The notes under the pieces: model-generated
Told to the model about the DNA's origin: nothing
The model's database searches: none
The model's input: the letters and a program-made list of their open reading frames with translations, nothing else
Translations under genes and position numbers: made by a program
Origin: Erythrobacter fulvus
Lineage (GTDB): Bacteria; Pseudomonadota; Alphaproteobacteria; Sphingomonadales; Sphingomonadaceae
Assembly: GCF_028595285.1 (NCBI RefSeq)
Contig: NZ_JAQQXQ010000002.1
Location: 186,001 to 250,000, forward strand
DNA: 64,000 nt
Direction: 5' to 3'
In this document: positions 9,791 through 18,549 of the stretch, in pieces
Layout of the letters: each line of letters starts with the position of its first letter
Numbering within the stretch: position 1 is the first letter of the stretch

Positions 9791-10575
9791 TCAGGTCGCA
9801 CCCTGTCCGCGATAGCGCGGATCCTGAGCAGGCCGGCAATCGTCAAACCCGCATTCCATGTCGCCATGTAGCCGAGATCGTAGTGAGCAGTGATCTGTGA
9901 TCCGAAATAACCTTCCCTCAGATACTCGACCCCATGCACCATGGGAAGTAGGAGAACTGCGCCCTGCGCGGCTTGTGGAAGGCCGTCCACGACAAACGCC
10001 GCGCCAGACAGCGGGAACAACAGATAAGAGACCGGATGCCACAGCTTCTCGATAAGCTCGCTTGTGCCGGAAAGCGCCCCGAGAAGTAGTGCGAGCCCGG
10101 CCCCGAACCAGCCGAGCATGAGCCAAGCGCTTATCACCTTCATCACGTTTTCGGGAAAGGTCAGCCACTCGAGACCCCAGAAGACAAGGACGAGGCCAAC
10201 AAAGGAAATGGTCGTCCCCACTGCCTCGAGCGCGATGCGCGCGAAGAACACGTCGAGCAGCCGGACATTGCGATGATACAGCAGTGGCAAGTTGGGCTCG
10301 ATGGCTGAAATGCACCGCGAAGGCATGGCGCGCCATAGCAGCACGCTCGAATAGCCGGTTACCGCGAAGGCAACGATCGGGATTGAAGAAATCTGGTCGA
10401 GTTTGGCGACCGACCAAAGCGCCGTCACTCCCAACGTGAACAGCATCGGTTCTGCAAACAGCCACAGAAAGCCGATGTTGTGTCGTCCGTAGCGTGTGAG
10501 AATTTCACGCATTAGAAGGGCCCCAAGGACCCTGCGCTGGATCGTCCAGGAGTGGGAAAGGGAAAGATCGGTCAT
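9787..10575 (-). CDS. kpsM: Capsule polysaccharide ABC exporter, permease subunit
   Basis: This 262-residue integral membrane protein belongs to the ABC-2/KpsM family and forms the inner-membrane channel with the KpsT-like ATPase. It shows about six hydrophobic segments, including one starting at HNIGFLWLFAEPMLF and one in TISFVGLVLVFWGLEWL, and the short amphipathic N-terminal helix with RREVLGALLMREILTRYG-like composition typical of the family. It lies 6 bp after the KpsE-like gene and overlaps the ATPase gene. The order kpsE-kpsM-kpsT fits an ABC-dependent capsule export operon. Confidence 0.92.
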   Translation of the reverse strand: MTDLSLSHSWTIQRRVLGALLMREILTRYGRHNIGFLWLFAEPMLFTLGVTALWSVAKLDQISSIPIVAFAVTGYSSVLLWRAMPSRCISAIEPNLPLLYHRNVRLLDVFFARIALEAVGTTISFVGLVLVFWGLEWLTFPENVMKVISAWLMLGWFGAGLALLLGALSGTSELIEKLWHPVSYLLFPLSGAAFVVDGLPQAAQGAVLLLPMVHGVEYLREGYFGSQITAHYDLGYMATWNAGLTIAGLLRIRAIADRVRPE

Positions 10576-10581
10576 AGGAGC

Positions 10582-11799
10582 CTAATTCCGGTGCTCCCTG
10601 ACCCCCGCCAGCAGCATGGTCAAGATACCCCATGCCACTAGACCAACGATCAGGGTCGAGAGGATCCCGCGGAGGCGGCGCGGCTCGAGCGCATCGTCGG
10701 GGAGGCTCGGCTGCGCTACCCGCTCCACATAAGCGACCTGTCGCCGCGCCTCGTTGCGGGCATCCTGCAGGGCCGCCAGCGACAGGCCGAGCTGCTGGTC
10801 AGCGAACTCGCGCTGCACTTGGAGGCGCTGGTATTCGGCGGCTGCCTCGGACAGCGAACCGTCGCTACCTGCGACCTTTCCGAGTTGCTCGCCAATCGCA
10901 TGCTCGAGTCCGGCGATCCTGACCTTGAGAACGGGGATCTGCGGGTTCTGCGCAGCCACCCGCGACAGCTGCAGCAACTGCATACGGGCCCCTATCAGCT
11001 CGTCCTGCAGTTTCGAGATCATCTGCAGCTGGACAGCCGCCTGGCGTTCGGGGTCAATCACCCCTTTTCGATTGCGATAGTTTGACAGCTCGAGCGCCGC
11101 AGCCGACGCTTGCGCTTTGGCCTCTTCAACCTCTCGCTCGGCATAGCGGACAAGATCTTCGTTGCCTCGGCTATTGAGGTTGTTGACGAGCTGTTCGGAC
11201 CGCTCGAGTAGGCGCTCGTTGATCGTCTGCGCGTCCCGCGGCCTGAAAGCGCGGGCGGTCAGGGTGGTGATCCCGGTTTCTGCATCATACTGCACATCGA
11301 CCTTGCCGCGGTAGTACTGGTAGAGGTCCTCAAACGACCCGGACCAGCCGAGTGGATTGAAGCGGTCGAAGATCGAGATATTTTCATTCCCCCAGGCTAT
11401 TTGGACGAAATCGTCCTTGTTGGTCGCGCGAAGGGCATCGCGCGACTCAATGAAGCCCTGCGCTGCCCGCACTTCTTCGCTGGCGCTCGAAAACCCAGCG
11501 CTGCCGAGAAGAACGCCGAGACCGCTCTTCTGCGGCTTGTCGGGGCTGCGCACTACATACCGGCTTTCCGAGATGTAGATGTCCGACGCGATGAAGCCAA
11601 AATAGAGTGTCGCGATCAGGGTCGGAATGATAACGGTCAGGCAGAACAGGGGATCCATCCGGCCCAGCGCGTCACGTACGCGGGACAGTCGACGCGCACG
11701 GCGCGCTGCGGACTCCTGAACAACCGCCTCGCCGGGGCCCGAGTTGTTAAAAGCAACGATTTCCGAGGAACGCGCCGTTGTATCTGGCATTGGATTCAT
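10582..11799 (-). CDS. kpsE: Capsule export inner-membrane/periplasmic protein (KpsE/BexC/CtrB type)
   Basis: This 405-residue protein is anchored at both ends: a transmembrane segment near residues 48-68 (CLTVIIPTLIATLYFGFIA) and another close to the C terminus (LSTLIVGLVAWGILTMLL). The periplasmic part between them is helical and coiled-coil rich (about 170-330). Directly after the first membrane helix comes SDIYISESRYVVRSPDKP, the conserved segment of KpsE-type polysaccharide co-polymerase/export proteins. It should bridge the ABC transporter to the outer-membrane channel. The ATG at 11799 is chosen; an in-frame GTG at 11811 is possible but its ribosome site would be too close. It is divergent from the outer-membrane lipoprotein gene. 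Confidence 0.9.
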   Translation of the reverse strand: MNPMPDTTARSSEIVAFNNSGPGEAVVQESAARRARRLSRVRDALGRMDPLFCLTVIIPTLIATLYFGFIASDIYISESRYVVRSPDKPQKSGLGVLLGSAGFSSASEEVRAAQGFIESRDALRATNKDDFVQIAWGNENISIFDRFNPLGWSGSFEDLYQYYRGKVDVQYDAETGITTLTARAFRPRDAQTINERLLERSEQLVNNLNSRGNEDLVRYAEREVEEAKAQASAAALELSNYRNRKGVIDPERQAAVQLQMISKLQDELIGARMQLLQLSRVAAQNPQIPVLKVRIAGLEHAIGEQLGKVAGSDGSLSEAAAEYQRLQVQREFADQQLGLSLAALQDARNEARRQVAYVERVAQPSLPDDALEPRRLRGILSTLIVGLVAWGILTMLLAGVREHRN

Positions 11800-12168
11800 T
11801 TTTCTTGGCACCCTTGGGAGGCATCTCCCACGACGATTATCGCACTTTCGGCACTGGAACCTAAGCTCAGGCGATCCCGACGAGCGCTGCTAGCGCCTTT
11901 CCTCACGCACGGTCAACTGAGATTGACCGCGTTTCGAATCAGTCTGTCTCACGTCAGGGGCAATACAACCATTGGTGCGCAGGCGATGGGCCGCGTGAAC
12001 ATACTCCTGAAATCAAATGCGCTTTTTGGCCTCCGCATCGATTGGTAAACCTGTTCTTGTAGGCCATGCCCTTTGACAGCGACAGGCAGCGATGGCAAAG
12101 GCAAATGTTCAAGCGACATTGCACGTGCACCCGCACGGACACCGCCAGTACGACTTGGATATCCCTTG
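11800..12168. promoter_or_regulatory. Divergent intergenic region between the two capsule-export units
   Basis: This 369-bp spacer separates the minus-strand kpsE unit from the plus-strand outer-membrane lipoprotein gene, so it should hold both promoters. A small inverted repeat GGGAG-GCAT-CTCCC sits right before the kpsE start and could fold over its ribosome site. I see no textbook -35/-10 pair and no supported gene. An upstream in-frame extension of the lipoprotein gene (from 12073) lacks a signal-peptide-like start. Confidence 0.5.
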
Positions 12169-13320
12169 ATGAACGTTTCCCGCATCGGTAGAACATTTGT
12201 TATGTCCGTGGTCGGACTTGTGCTCGCCTCTTGCCAGGCTTTTGGGCCGAGTGCGCGCTCTCTCTCGAGCGCCACCTCTGTGCCAGTCGCCGCGGGGGAG
12301 GTTCCGATCCCGATCGAGGTCATCCAGGTTAATGGCGAGACGGCTCAGGCTCTGCCTGTGCTCAGCCCCCCTCCCGCCTTTGCTAAGGTTTTTGAAGAAG
12401 TCAGGCCGGTCGGTACTGTGGTCGATGTTGGCGATGCCGTGGAAGTCACGATCTGGGAGGCGCCCCCGGCTACTTTATTTGGAGGTTCAATCGGTGACAC
12501 CCGTATCGGAACTGCCATCGGTACGGCGCGCCCCACGACCCTGCCCGAATTGTTAGTGGGTCCGGAAGGAACGATCACCGTGCCTTTCGCCGGGGCGGTT
12601 CGGGCGCGAGGGCGAACCCTCAGCGAGATTGAAAGTGATATCGTTGCGCGCCTGCGGGGGCGCGCTAATGCGCCCCAGGTGCAGGTCCGGCTTGTCCGCA
12701 ACAACACTGCTACAGTCACGATGGTTGGCGAATTTGCCCAGTCGGCCCGTATCCCGCTGACACCTCGGGGCGAACGTCTCCTTGATGCGTTGGCTCAAGT
12801 GGGCGGGGTAAAGTCGCCTGTGAACCTCACAACGATCCAAGTGACGCGGAGCGGCAAGAATTACCGCATGCCGTTGTCGCTGATCATTGAACGTAACGAA
12901 AATAACATCATGCTCGCCACAGACGATGTAGTGACCGCGCTATACCAGCCCTACAGTTTTACAGTGCTGGGTGCGGCGGGACGCAACGACGAGATCCGCT
13001 TTGAAGCATTTGGCATCACATTAGCACAGGCACTCGGGCGGATTGGCGGACTGCAGGATGGTCGCGCCAATCCGCGCGGCGTATTCCTTTTTCGTTGGCG
13101 GGACCGAAGCGATTTAACCAACCTACGCGATCCAGCGATCTACAGCTTTGATCTCAAGGACCCGGCAGTGTATTTCCTCGCCCAAAAGTTCGGCATAGAG
13201 GATGGAGACTTCATCTATGTAACCAATTCTCCCGTGGCTGAGCTTCAGCGCTTTGTCGGGATAGTCTCCCAGGCCATTCTGCCAGCAGCGACTGTGACGA
13301 CTATTGCGCAGCAAAGGTAG
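12169..13320 (+). CDS. Outer-membrane polysaccharide export lipoprotein (Wza/KpsD/BexD family)
   Basis: This 383-residue lipoprotein should form the outer-membrane channel for the polysaccharide. The chosen ATG starts a lipoprotein signal peptide ending in the lipobox LASC (Cys at about residue 23). A Poly_export domain follows, marked by VVDVGDAVEVTIWEAPPATL and GPEGTITVPFAGAVRARGRT, and then SLBB-type repeats (for example ATVTMVGEFAQSARIPL and SFTVLGAAGRNDEI). Its length suits the BexD/CtrA group that partners KpsE-like proteins and ABC exporters. A longer reading from 12073 adds 32 residues that would bury the signal peptide, so I reject it. It is divergent from kpsE and 12 bp before the next glycosyltransferase. 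Confidence 0.93.
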   Translation: MNVSRIGRTFVMSVVGLVLASCQAFGPSARSLSSATSVPVAAGEVPIPIEVIQVNGETAQALPVLSPPPAFAKVFEEVRPVGTVVDVGDAVEVTIWEAPPATLFGGSIGDTRIGTAIGTARPTTLPELLVGPEGTITVPFAGAVRARGRTLSEIESDIVARLRGRANAPQVQVRLVRNNTATVTMVGEFAQSARIPLTPRGERLLDALAQVGGVKSPVNLTTIQVTRSGKNYRMPLSLIIERNENNIMLATDDVVTALYQPYSFTVLGAAGRNDEIRFEAFGITLAQALGRIGGLQDGRANPRGVFLFRWRDRSDLTNLRDPAIYSFDLKDPAVYFLAQKFGIEDGDFIYVTNSPVAELQRFVGIVSQAILPAATVTTIAQQR

Positions 13321-13332
13321 GGCATTCCCGCG

Positions 13333-14535
13333 ATGCTCGACAATGATGCGCCGCGGCTATTGGATGTTTCGCGTCTGGTTTGGCGACGCTGGACCGGCAC
13401 GCGCTCGACTGGTATTGACCGCATATGCCTTGCTTGGCTTGATCATTACGCGGCGGAGGCACAGGCGGTTGTGATCCATCGCCGTGGTAAGTCGATCCTT
13501 CCCCGAACGGCATCACAAGCGCTGTTCCAAACCCTACGGCGCCCGGACCAGGCAGAAAGAGATGTCTTCCGCTTTCGCCGCGAGGTACTTGGTCTTATGT
13601 TGCGCCACGGGATCCATTTGCGCGATCGCCTTGGCGGAGGCGGGCGGTTGTGGCTCAATCCAGGTCATACAGGTCTCGATGCGACCGGGATGGCCGAATG
13701 GTGTCGCAAACGGAGTGTTCGTCCGGTTTACCTGGTCCATGATCTGATACCGATCACTAACCCTGAATTTTGCCGCGACGGCGAATATGAAAGACATCGC
13801 CGACGGATGTGGACGGTGCTGGCAACGGGCGCAGGCGTAGTCGCCAATAGTGTGCATACTTTCGACACGCTCGCCGAATTCGCTCGTGCCCAAGGTTTAA
13901 AGATGCCGCCGTCGATCGCCATCTGGCCGGGGACGCCGCGTCTGCCGGCTGTTTGCGCCAGCCAGCCCGATAAGGCGACCTTCGTCGTGCTGGGTACGAT
14001 TGAGGGTCGCAAGAATCATAGGCTGCTTCTCTCGGTGTGGCAAGATTTGCTGGCAAGCGCTTCGCGCTTAGCATCGCAGGAATGCATTCCAGAACTGATA
14101 ATCGTTGGTCGACGTGGTTGGCAGGCGGACGATGTCTTCGCGATGCTCGACGGGATGGACTTTAAGGGCAGCGTCCACGAAGTTGGGCCACTTGATGACG
14201 TACAACTTGCCAGACTGTTGGGGCGTGCACGGGCCCTGTTGTTTCCCAGTTTGGCCGAGGGTTACGGGATTCCGCTTATGGAGGCTCTGGCCGCCGGGGT
14301 CCCGGTGATCGCCAGCGACCTGCCGGTGTTCCGTGAAATCGGTCAGGGTATTCCCGAACTTCTGCCGGCATCTGACCATGCTGCGTGGCGCGCGGCTATC
14401 CTTGACTATGCGGATCCCATGAGCGCGCGGCGCGAAGGGCAGCTGCGGCGGATGGCGGCCTTTACAGTTCACGAATGGCGTAACCACTTCGCTGAGCTTG
14501 ACGGTTTTCTTGAATCCCTTCAGCCGGTGCCTTGA
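13333..14535 (+). CDS. Glycosyltransferase family 4
   Basis: This 400-residue GT4 enzyme has the N-terminal motif GTRSTGIDRICLAWL, parallel to GTGIQRVVRAL in the 7.8-9.1 kb glycosyltransferase, so the two look like members of one subfamily. The donor domain contains VVLGTIEGRKNHRLLL and the E-x7-E signature SLAEGYGIPLMEALAAG (Glu309/Glu317) followed by PVIASDLPVFREI. It has no signal peptide. It lies 12 bp after the export lipoprotein gene and is probably in its operon. It may transfer mannose or a related sugar given the manC/manA genes downstream, but donor specificity cannot be read from sequence. Confidence 0.85.
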   Translation: MLDNDAPRLLDVSRLVWRRWTGTRSTGIDRICLAWLDHYAAEAQAVVIHRRGKSILPRTASQALFQTLRRPDQAERDVFRFRREVLGLMLRHGIHLRDRLGGGGRLWLNPGHTGLDATGMAEWCRKRSVRPVYLVHDLIPITNPEFCRDGEYERHRRRMWTVLATGAGVVANSVHTFDTLAEFARAQGLKMPPSIAIWPGTPRLPAVCASQPDKATFVVLGTIEGRKNHRLLLSVWQDLLASASRLASQECIPELIIVGRRGWQADDVFAMLDGMDFKGSVHEVGPLDDVQLARLLGRARALLFPSLAEGYGIPLMEALAAGVPVIASDLPVFREIGQGIPELLPASDHAAWRAAILDYADPMSARREGQLRRMAAFTVHEWRNHFAELDGFLESLQPVP

Positions 14536-14640
14536 TTTGGCCGGCTAACGTGAGCAGCGAGATCCTTGAACTAATATGCATGACCGGCCACGCCCATCGA
14601 CCATTCTTTCGTTGGCACTGTGATCGCTAAAGGAACGACA

Positions 14641-15678
14641 ATGATTTACCCGGTGATTCTTTGCGGTGGAAGCGGTACCCGGCTGTGGCCATTGAGCCGC
14701 GTCGCGCTGCCCAAGCCGTTCCTGCCGCTGGTGAGCGAGGAAACCCTGTTCGAACAGGCGGTGCGCCGCGTGGCGGGCGATGATCGCTTCGCCCCGCCGA
14801 TGGTGGTGGCAGGTGTGGCACATGCCGACATTATCAGCGATCAGTTGCGCGATACGCCGGGCGCGCGGCTGGTTATCGAACCCTGCGCGCGCAACACCGC
14901 GCCCGCGATTGCGCTGGCCGCGGCATTATTGCCCGAAGACGCGGTGATGCTCGTCTGTCCGAGCGATCATCACATTGCCGATAGCGCCGCCTTCCGCGCC
15001 GCGGCGTTGGCGGCGGCGGCACTGGCCGCGCAGGATTATCTCGTATCCTTCGGCATCGCGCCCGACCGGCCCGAAACCGGATATGGCTATCTCGAACGCG
15101 GCGATCCGCTTCCCGGCGGCTATGCCATCCGCCGCTTCGTCGAAAAGCCCGACCTCGCCGGCGCGCGGGAATATCTCGCCAGCGGCGATTTCAGCTGGAA
15201 CGGCGGGATCTTCGCCTTCCGCGCCGGACACCTGCTGGCCGAACTGGCTGTACACCGCCCCGAAATGGCGCGGCTGGTCAGGCAGGCGGCAAGCGAAGGG
15301 CGCGATGACGGCGCGCGCTTCCTGCCAGCGGCAGAACCCTTCGCCGCGATCGCGGGGGATTCGATCGACTACGCGGTGATGGAAAACACCGATCGTGCGG
15401 CAATGGTGCTGGCGGACATGGGTTGGTCCGACATCGGCAACTGGGCCGCGCTCGCCGATGCGCTGGCCGCTTCGGTGGATGGCAACGGCAATGTCGCCCG
15501 CGGCGGGCCGGTCGATCTGGCTGACTGCAAGGGCGTGTTTGCGCAGACCGACGGGCCGCGCATCTCCGCCGTCGGGCTGGAGAATGTGTGCATCATCGTC
15601 AGCGGCGACGAAGTGCTGGTCACCACGCGCGAGGGCGCGCAGGCGGTCGGCAAATTGCCAGGGGCCGCCAACCAGTGA
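14641..15678 (+). CDS. manC: Mannose-1-phosphate guanylyltransferase
   Basis: The enzyme makes GDP-D-mannose from mannose-1-phosphate and GTP. The 345-residue protein contains the nucleotide-binding signature GGSGTRLWPLSR (residues 9-20), FVEKPD, and NSGIF-like NGGIFAFRAG. It ends without the second phosphomannose-isomerase domain of bifunctional AlgA-type enzymes; that function is encoded separately just downstream. The ATG at 14641 has AAAGGA 6 nt upstream, and an in-frame ATG 7 codons earlier is less likely. Its product feeds Gmd/Fcl and any mannosyltransferase here. No phosphomannomutase gene is seen in the window, so that step must come from elsewhere. Confidence 0.94.
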   Translation: MIYPVILCGGSGTRLWPLSRVALPKPFLPLVSEETLFEQAVRRVAGDDRFAPPMVVAGVAHADIISDQLRDTPGARLVIEPCARNTAPAIALAAALLPEDAVMLVCPSDHHIADSAAFRAAALAAAALAAQDYLVSFGIAPDRPETGYGYLERGDPLPGGYAIRRFVEKPDLAGAREYLASGDFSWNGGIFAFRAGHLLAELAVHRPEMARLVRQAASEGRDDGARFLPAAEPFAAIAGDSIDYAVMENTDRAAMVLADMGWSDIGNWAALADALAASVDGNGNVARGGPVDLADCKGVFAQTDGPRISAVGLENVCIIVSGDEVLVTTREGAQAVGKLPGAANQ

Positions 15679-16475
15679 CGGCGCGCCAGCTTCCCACCCG
15701 CATGGTCGCCAAGGTCTGGGGTCGCGAGCAGCTGCCCGCGCCTTTCGTCGCGCCGCAAGGCGAACGGATCGGGGAGATCTGGTTTGAACCGCCGCCCGAA
15801 TTGTCGCAGGTGCTGGTGAAATACCTGTTCACTTCCGAAAAGTTGTCTGTCCAGGTGCACCCGTCCGATGCCGATGCGTTGCCGGGCGAGGCTGGCAAGG
15901 AAGAATGCTGGCTGGTGCTCGATGCCCAGCCGGGCGCACGCCTCGCGATCGGCTTCGCGCGGGAGGTTTCCTCGGAGGAGATCGAGGCCGCCGCGCTGGA
16001 CGGCACCATCGAAGATCTTCTCGTCTGGCATCCTGCGTGCGCGGGCGATCTGTTCTATCTGCCTGCCGGCACCGTCCATGCGATCGGTCCAGGACTGTCG
16101 CTGGTCGAGGTGCAACAAAACAGCGACACCACCTTCCGCCTCTATGATTACGGCCGCCCGCGCGAGCTCCATCTCAAGCGGGCGCTGGCGGTGTCCGACG
16201 GCGGTCCCTACGCGGCCGAGCACCGCCGCAGCATCGCTGCCGGGCAGGTGCTGGTAAACGGGCCGCATTTCCGCTTCGACCGGATCGAAGGCGTGCCCGA
16301 TGCCGCGACGATCGCCGCGTATGACGGCGCGATGCTGGCCTTGCCGCTGGCGGGCGAAGTGATGTCAGACGATGGGAAGGCCCGCGCAGGGGCAGGAGAG
16401 TGCCTTTATGCCGACAGGCTCGACTCGCTTGATTTTGACCGCGCCGGTGTAACACTGCTGGTGCGCAGCTCCTAA
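15675..16475 (+). CDS. manA: Mannose-6-phosphate isomerase, class I
   Basis: This zinc enzyme interconverts fructose-6-phosphate and mannose-6-phosphate and feeds GDP-mannose synthesis. The 266-residue protein shows the class I metal-site segments VQVHPSDADA, KEECWLVL and LPAGTVHAIG, then QQNSDTTFRLYDYGR. It is shorter than the enterobacterial enzyme (about 390) but normal for the compact bacterial form. The GTG start overlaps the manC stop by 4 bp (GTGA), implying translational coupling. Longer readings upstream run through manC in another frame and are not supported. Confidence 0.92.
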   Translation: MTARQLPTRMVAKVWGREQLPAPFVAPQGERIGEIWFEPPPELSQVLVKYLFTSEKLSVQVHPSDADALPGEAGKEECWLVLDAQPGARLAIGFAREVSSEEIEAAALDGTIEDLLVWHPACAGDLFYLPAGTVHAIGPGLSLVEVQQNSDTTFRLYDYGRPRELHLKRALAVSDGGPYAAEHRRSIAAGQVLVNGPHFRFDRIEGVPDAATIAAYDGAMLALPLAGEVMSDDGKARAGAGECLYADRLDSLDFDRAGVTLLVRSS

Positions 16476-16614
16476 CGATGCGAAGCCTCGGTTGGTTGAG
16501 CGCCTCGCTAATCCCTGCCGATCGCTGGGCAGACGTTTCCGTGTCTTGCCATCGCCACCCGAAGGGCCTCCCGATCCGCACGATCGACAGCCGTCCGGCT
16601 CGTGGGGATACACG

Positions 16615-18387
16615 ATGACGGAGCGGCTCGCCGTCTATGTCTTTCCCAAATTGGCCGAGTGGTCTTCGTGGCTTTTCGGTGTGGTGACCCGGGCACCGCC
16701 GCGAGCGGAGCTTCCGCCACGCGCTCTGCTGATCTGGCGCGAACGACCCGACCTACAGGATGCGTTCGACCTGAAAACATCCAAGGGGCGCGCAGGGCTT
16801 TTCTGGTGGTGCCTACTTCACGGCTTTCGCGAGCTGGGTTTGCGTTTCGATCCGGACCTCGACGGCGGCTTCGAAATGGCCAACCAGCCCATTCCGCACC
16901 TGCCTCGAACCGGTTGCACCCCAGTCACTTGGCTGATGCGCGCTTTGTACCGGCACAACTGCAATAATAATAGCGACCTGCGGCAGGGCGACGCGCAGCT
17001 TGATGTTCTCGCCCATGTCTTTACCCAGGGTTTGACGCAGGCAAACCTCGGGGGGCTTCTTGACGTGCGTCAGGCGAAAGCGCTCAAGGTGCCCGACCCC
17101 AGCTCGGGCTTGCCAATGATTTGCCGCTTGATTTGGCACGCCGCGCCGGAAGTGCGGGCGAAGTTCGAATCGTGCGATGCCGGACCCTTTGAGGCGTGGT
17201 GTCGTTCGGAAGGTGCCCGCGAATACCCGATCCTCGCACACCCGTTGATTGCGCTCGCCGCGCCGCCCCTGCGGAGGAGGCGCCAAGGCAGGATAAAGGG
17301 CGTCAACCTCTTCGGCCATGCCTTGGGCCGTCTCGGCCTCGGCGAAGATGTGAGGATGGCCGCCAAGTCGCTCGAAGCAGCCGGGATCCCCTATGTGATC
17401 CGCAATGTCGAAGCAGTCGCTGCAGGACAGGATGAAGGGTTGAGGAGTCCGAGCCTCTCCGCCGATTTGCCATACGACGTGAACCTGTTCTGCATGACGG
17501 CAGAATCCACCTTGGCTGCGATCATCGCCCAGGGACCGGCCATTGGTGAGGGGCGATACAATATCGGTGTCTGGCCCTGGGAACTCCCTGAGTGGCCGCA
17601 GGCGTGGGACCATGCCTGGGACTTCGTCGACGAGGTATGGGCGACAAGCCGCTTCACATACGACGCTTATAAGCGCGCCGCACCGATTCCCGTCATGCAT
17701 ATGCCGATGGCAGTCAACGCTGATGCCACGGACGGGGCGACGCGGGCGGACTTCGGCCTGCCGCAGGATCACTTTCTGTTTGGATACAGCTTCGATGGGC
17801 TCTCGAGCTTCGCCCGGAAGAATCCGCAGGCTGTGATCGCTGCCTTCCGCAAGGCGTTTTCGCCGAGTGAGTTCAAAGTGGGGCTCGTTCTAAAGAGCAT
17901 TCGAGGGATGGCGGATCAATCTGCCTGGCAAGCGCTGGGGGATCTGATGCATGGTGATCAACAGATCCATGTCATCGACAAATCTCTGTCGCGCGGGAGC
18001 CTGCTGGATCTCTACCGGTCCTTCGACGCTTTCGTTTCCTTGCACAGGAGCGAAGGTTTTGGTCGCAACATTGCCGAAGCCATGCTGCTTGCAAAGCCCG
18101 TCATCGTATCAGCCTACTCAGGCAATATGGACTTCGCTGACGACGATACGGCCGCACTGGTTCCAACGGGCCTGCGGGAGGTGCGTCAAGGGGAGTATCC
18201 TTTCGGTGCCGGACAAAAATGGGGTGAACCTGATGTCGATGCGGCTGCCTGTTTGATGCGAAGGATGGTGATTGACCGGGATTGGCGCCAAGGCCTTGCG
18301 GCTAACGCTTCGAAGCGCATAAGGCAGAGATACTCGTTAGATGCCGTCGCGAAAGCGTGGTCTGGACGGCTCCGCGAGCTTGTCTGA
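16615..18387 (+). CDS. Glycosyltransferase (GT4-type C-terminal domain, long N-terminal region)
   Basis: This 590-residue protein combines an N-terminal region of about 235 residues that I do not recognise (Trp-rich, with repeated hydrophobic helices, no signal peptide) with a GT4 domain. The GT4 part starts at GVNLFGHALGRLGLGEDVRM, contains NIGVWPWELPEWP and FLFGYSFDGLSSFARKNP, and ends with the E-x7-E motif EGFGRNIAEAM followed by AKPVIVSAYSGN. The GxGLGEDxR and WPWELP motifs are typical of glycosyltransferases in capsule and LPS core loci. The ATG at 16615 has GGGGAT upstream. A TTG at 16492 would add 41 residues of low-complexity sequence and is unlikely. Confidence 0.8.
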   Translation: MTERLAVYVFPKLAEWSSWLFGVVTRAPPRAELPPRALLIWRERPDLQDAFDLKTSKGRAGLFWWCLLHGFRELGLRFDPDLDGGFEMANQPIPHLPRTGCTPVTWLMRALYRHNCNNNSDLRQGDAQLDVLAHVFTQGLTQANLGGLLDVRQAKALKVPDPSSGLPMICRLIWHAAPEVRAKFESCDAGPFEAWCRSEGAREYPILAHPLIALAAPPLRRRRQGRIKGVNLFGHALGRLGLGEDVRMAAKSLEAAGIPYVIRNVEAVAAGQDEGLRSPSLSADLPYDVNLFCMTAESTLAAIIAQGPAIGEGRYNIGVWPWELPEWPQAWDHAWDFVDEVWATSRFTYDAYKRAAPIPVMHMPMAVNADATDGATRADFGLPQDHFLFGYSFDGLSSFARKNPQAVIAAFRKAFSPSEFKVGLVLKSIRGMADQSAWQALGDLMHGDQQIHVIDKSLSRGSLLDLYRSFDAFVSLHRSEGFGRNIAEAMLLAKPVIVSAYSGNMDFADDDTAALVPTGLREVRQGEYPFGAGQKWGEPDVDAAACLMRRMVIDRDWRQGLAANASKRIRQRYSLDAVAKAWSGRLRELV

Positions 18388-18549
18388 GGCGGGTTGAGAA
18401 CTCGCACACAACGAAAGAGCCGCTTCTATGACCGACGCATGCCCACGATGGTCTCCGACGTGCTTGCTCCGCGTAAGGGCAGCTGGCACGTGCGGCGAGG
18501 TGCGATGCGATCTGCGCTCGGGACGTGAGTCGGGATCGGGATATTCGCT

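Noticed and set aside
12073..12168. N-terminal extension of the export lipoprotein
   Set aside because: It would hide the lipoprotein signal peptide behind 32 polar residues.
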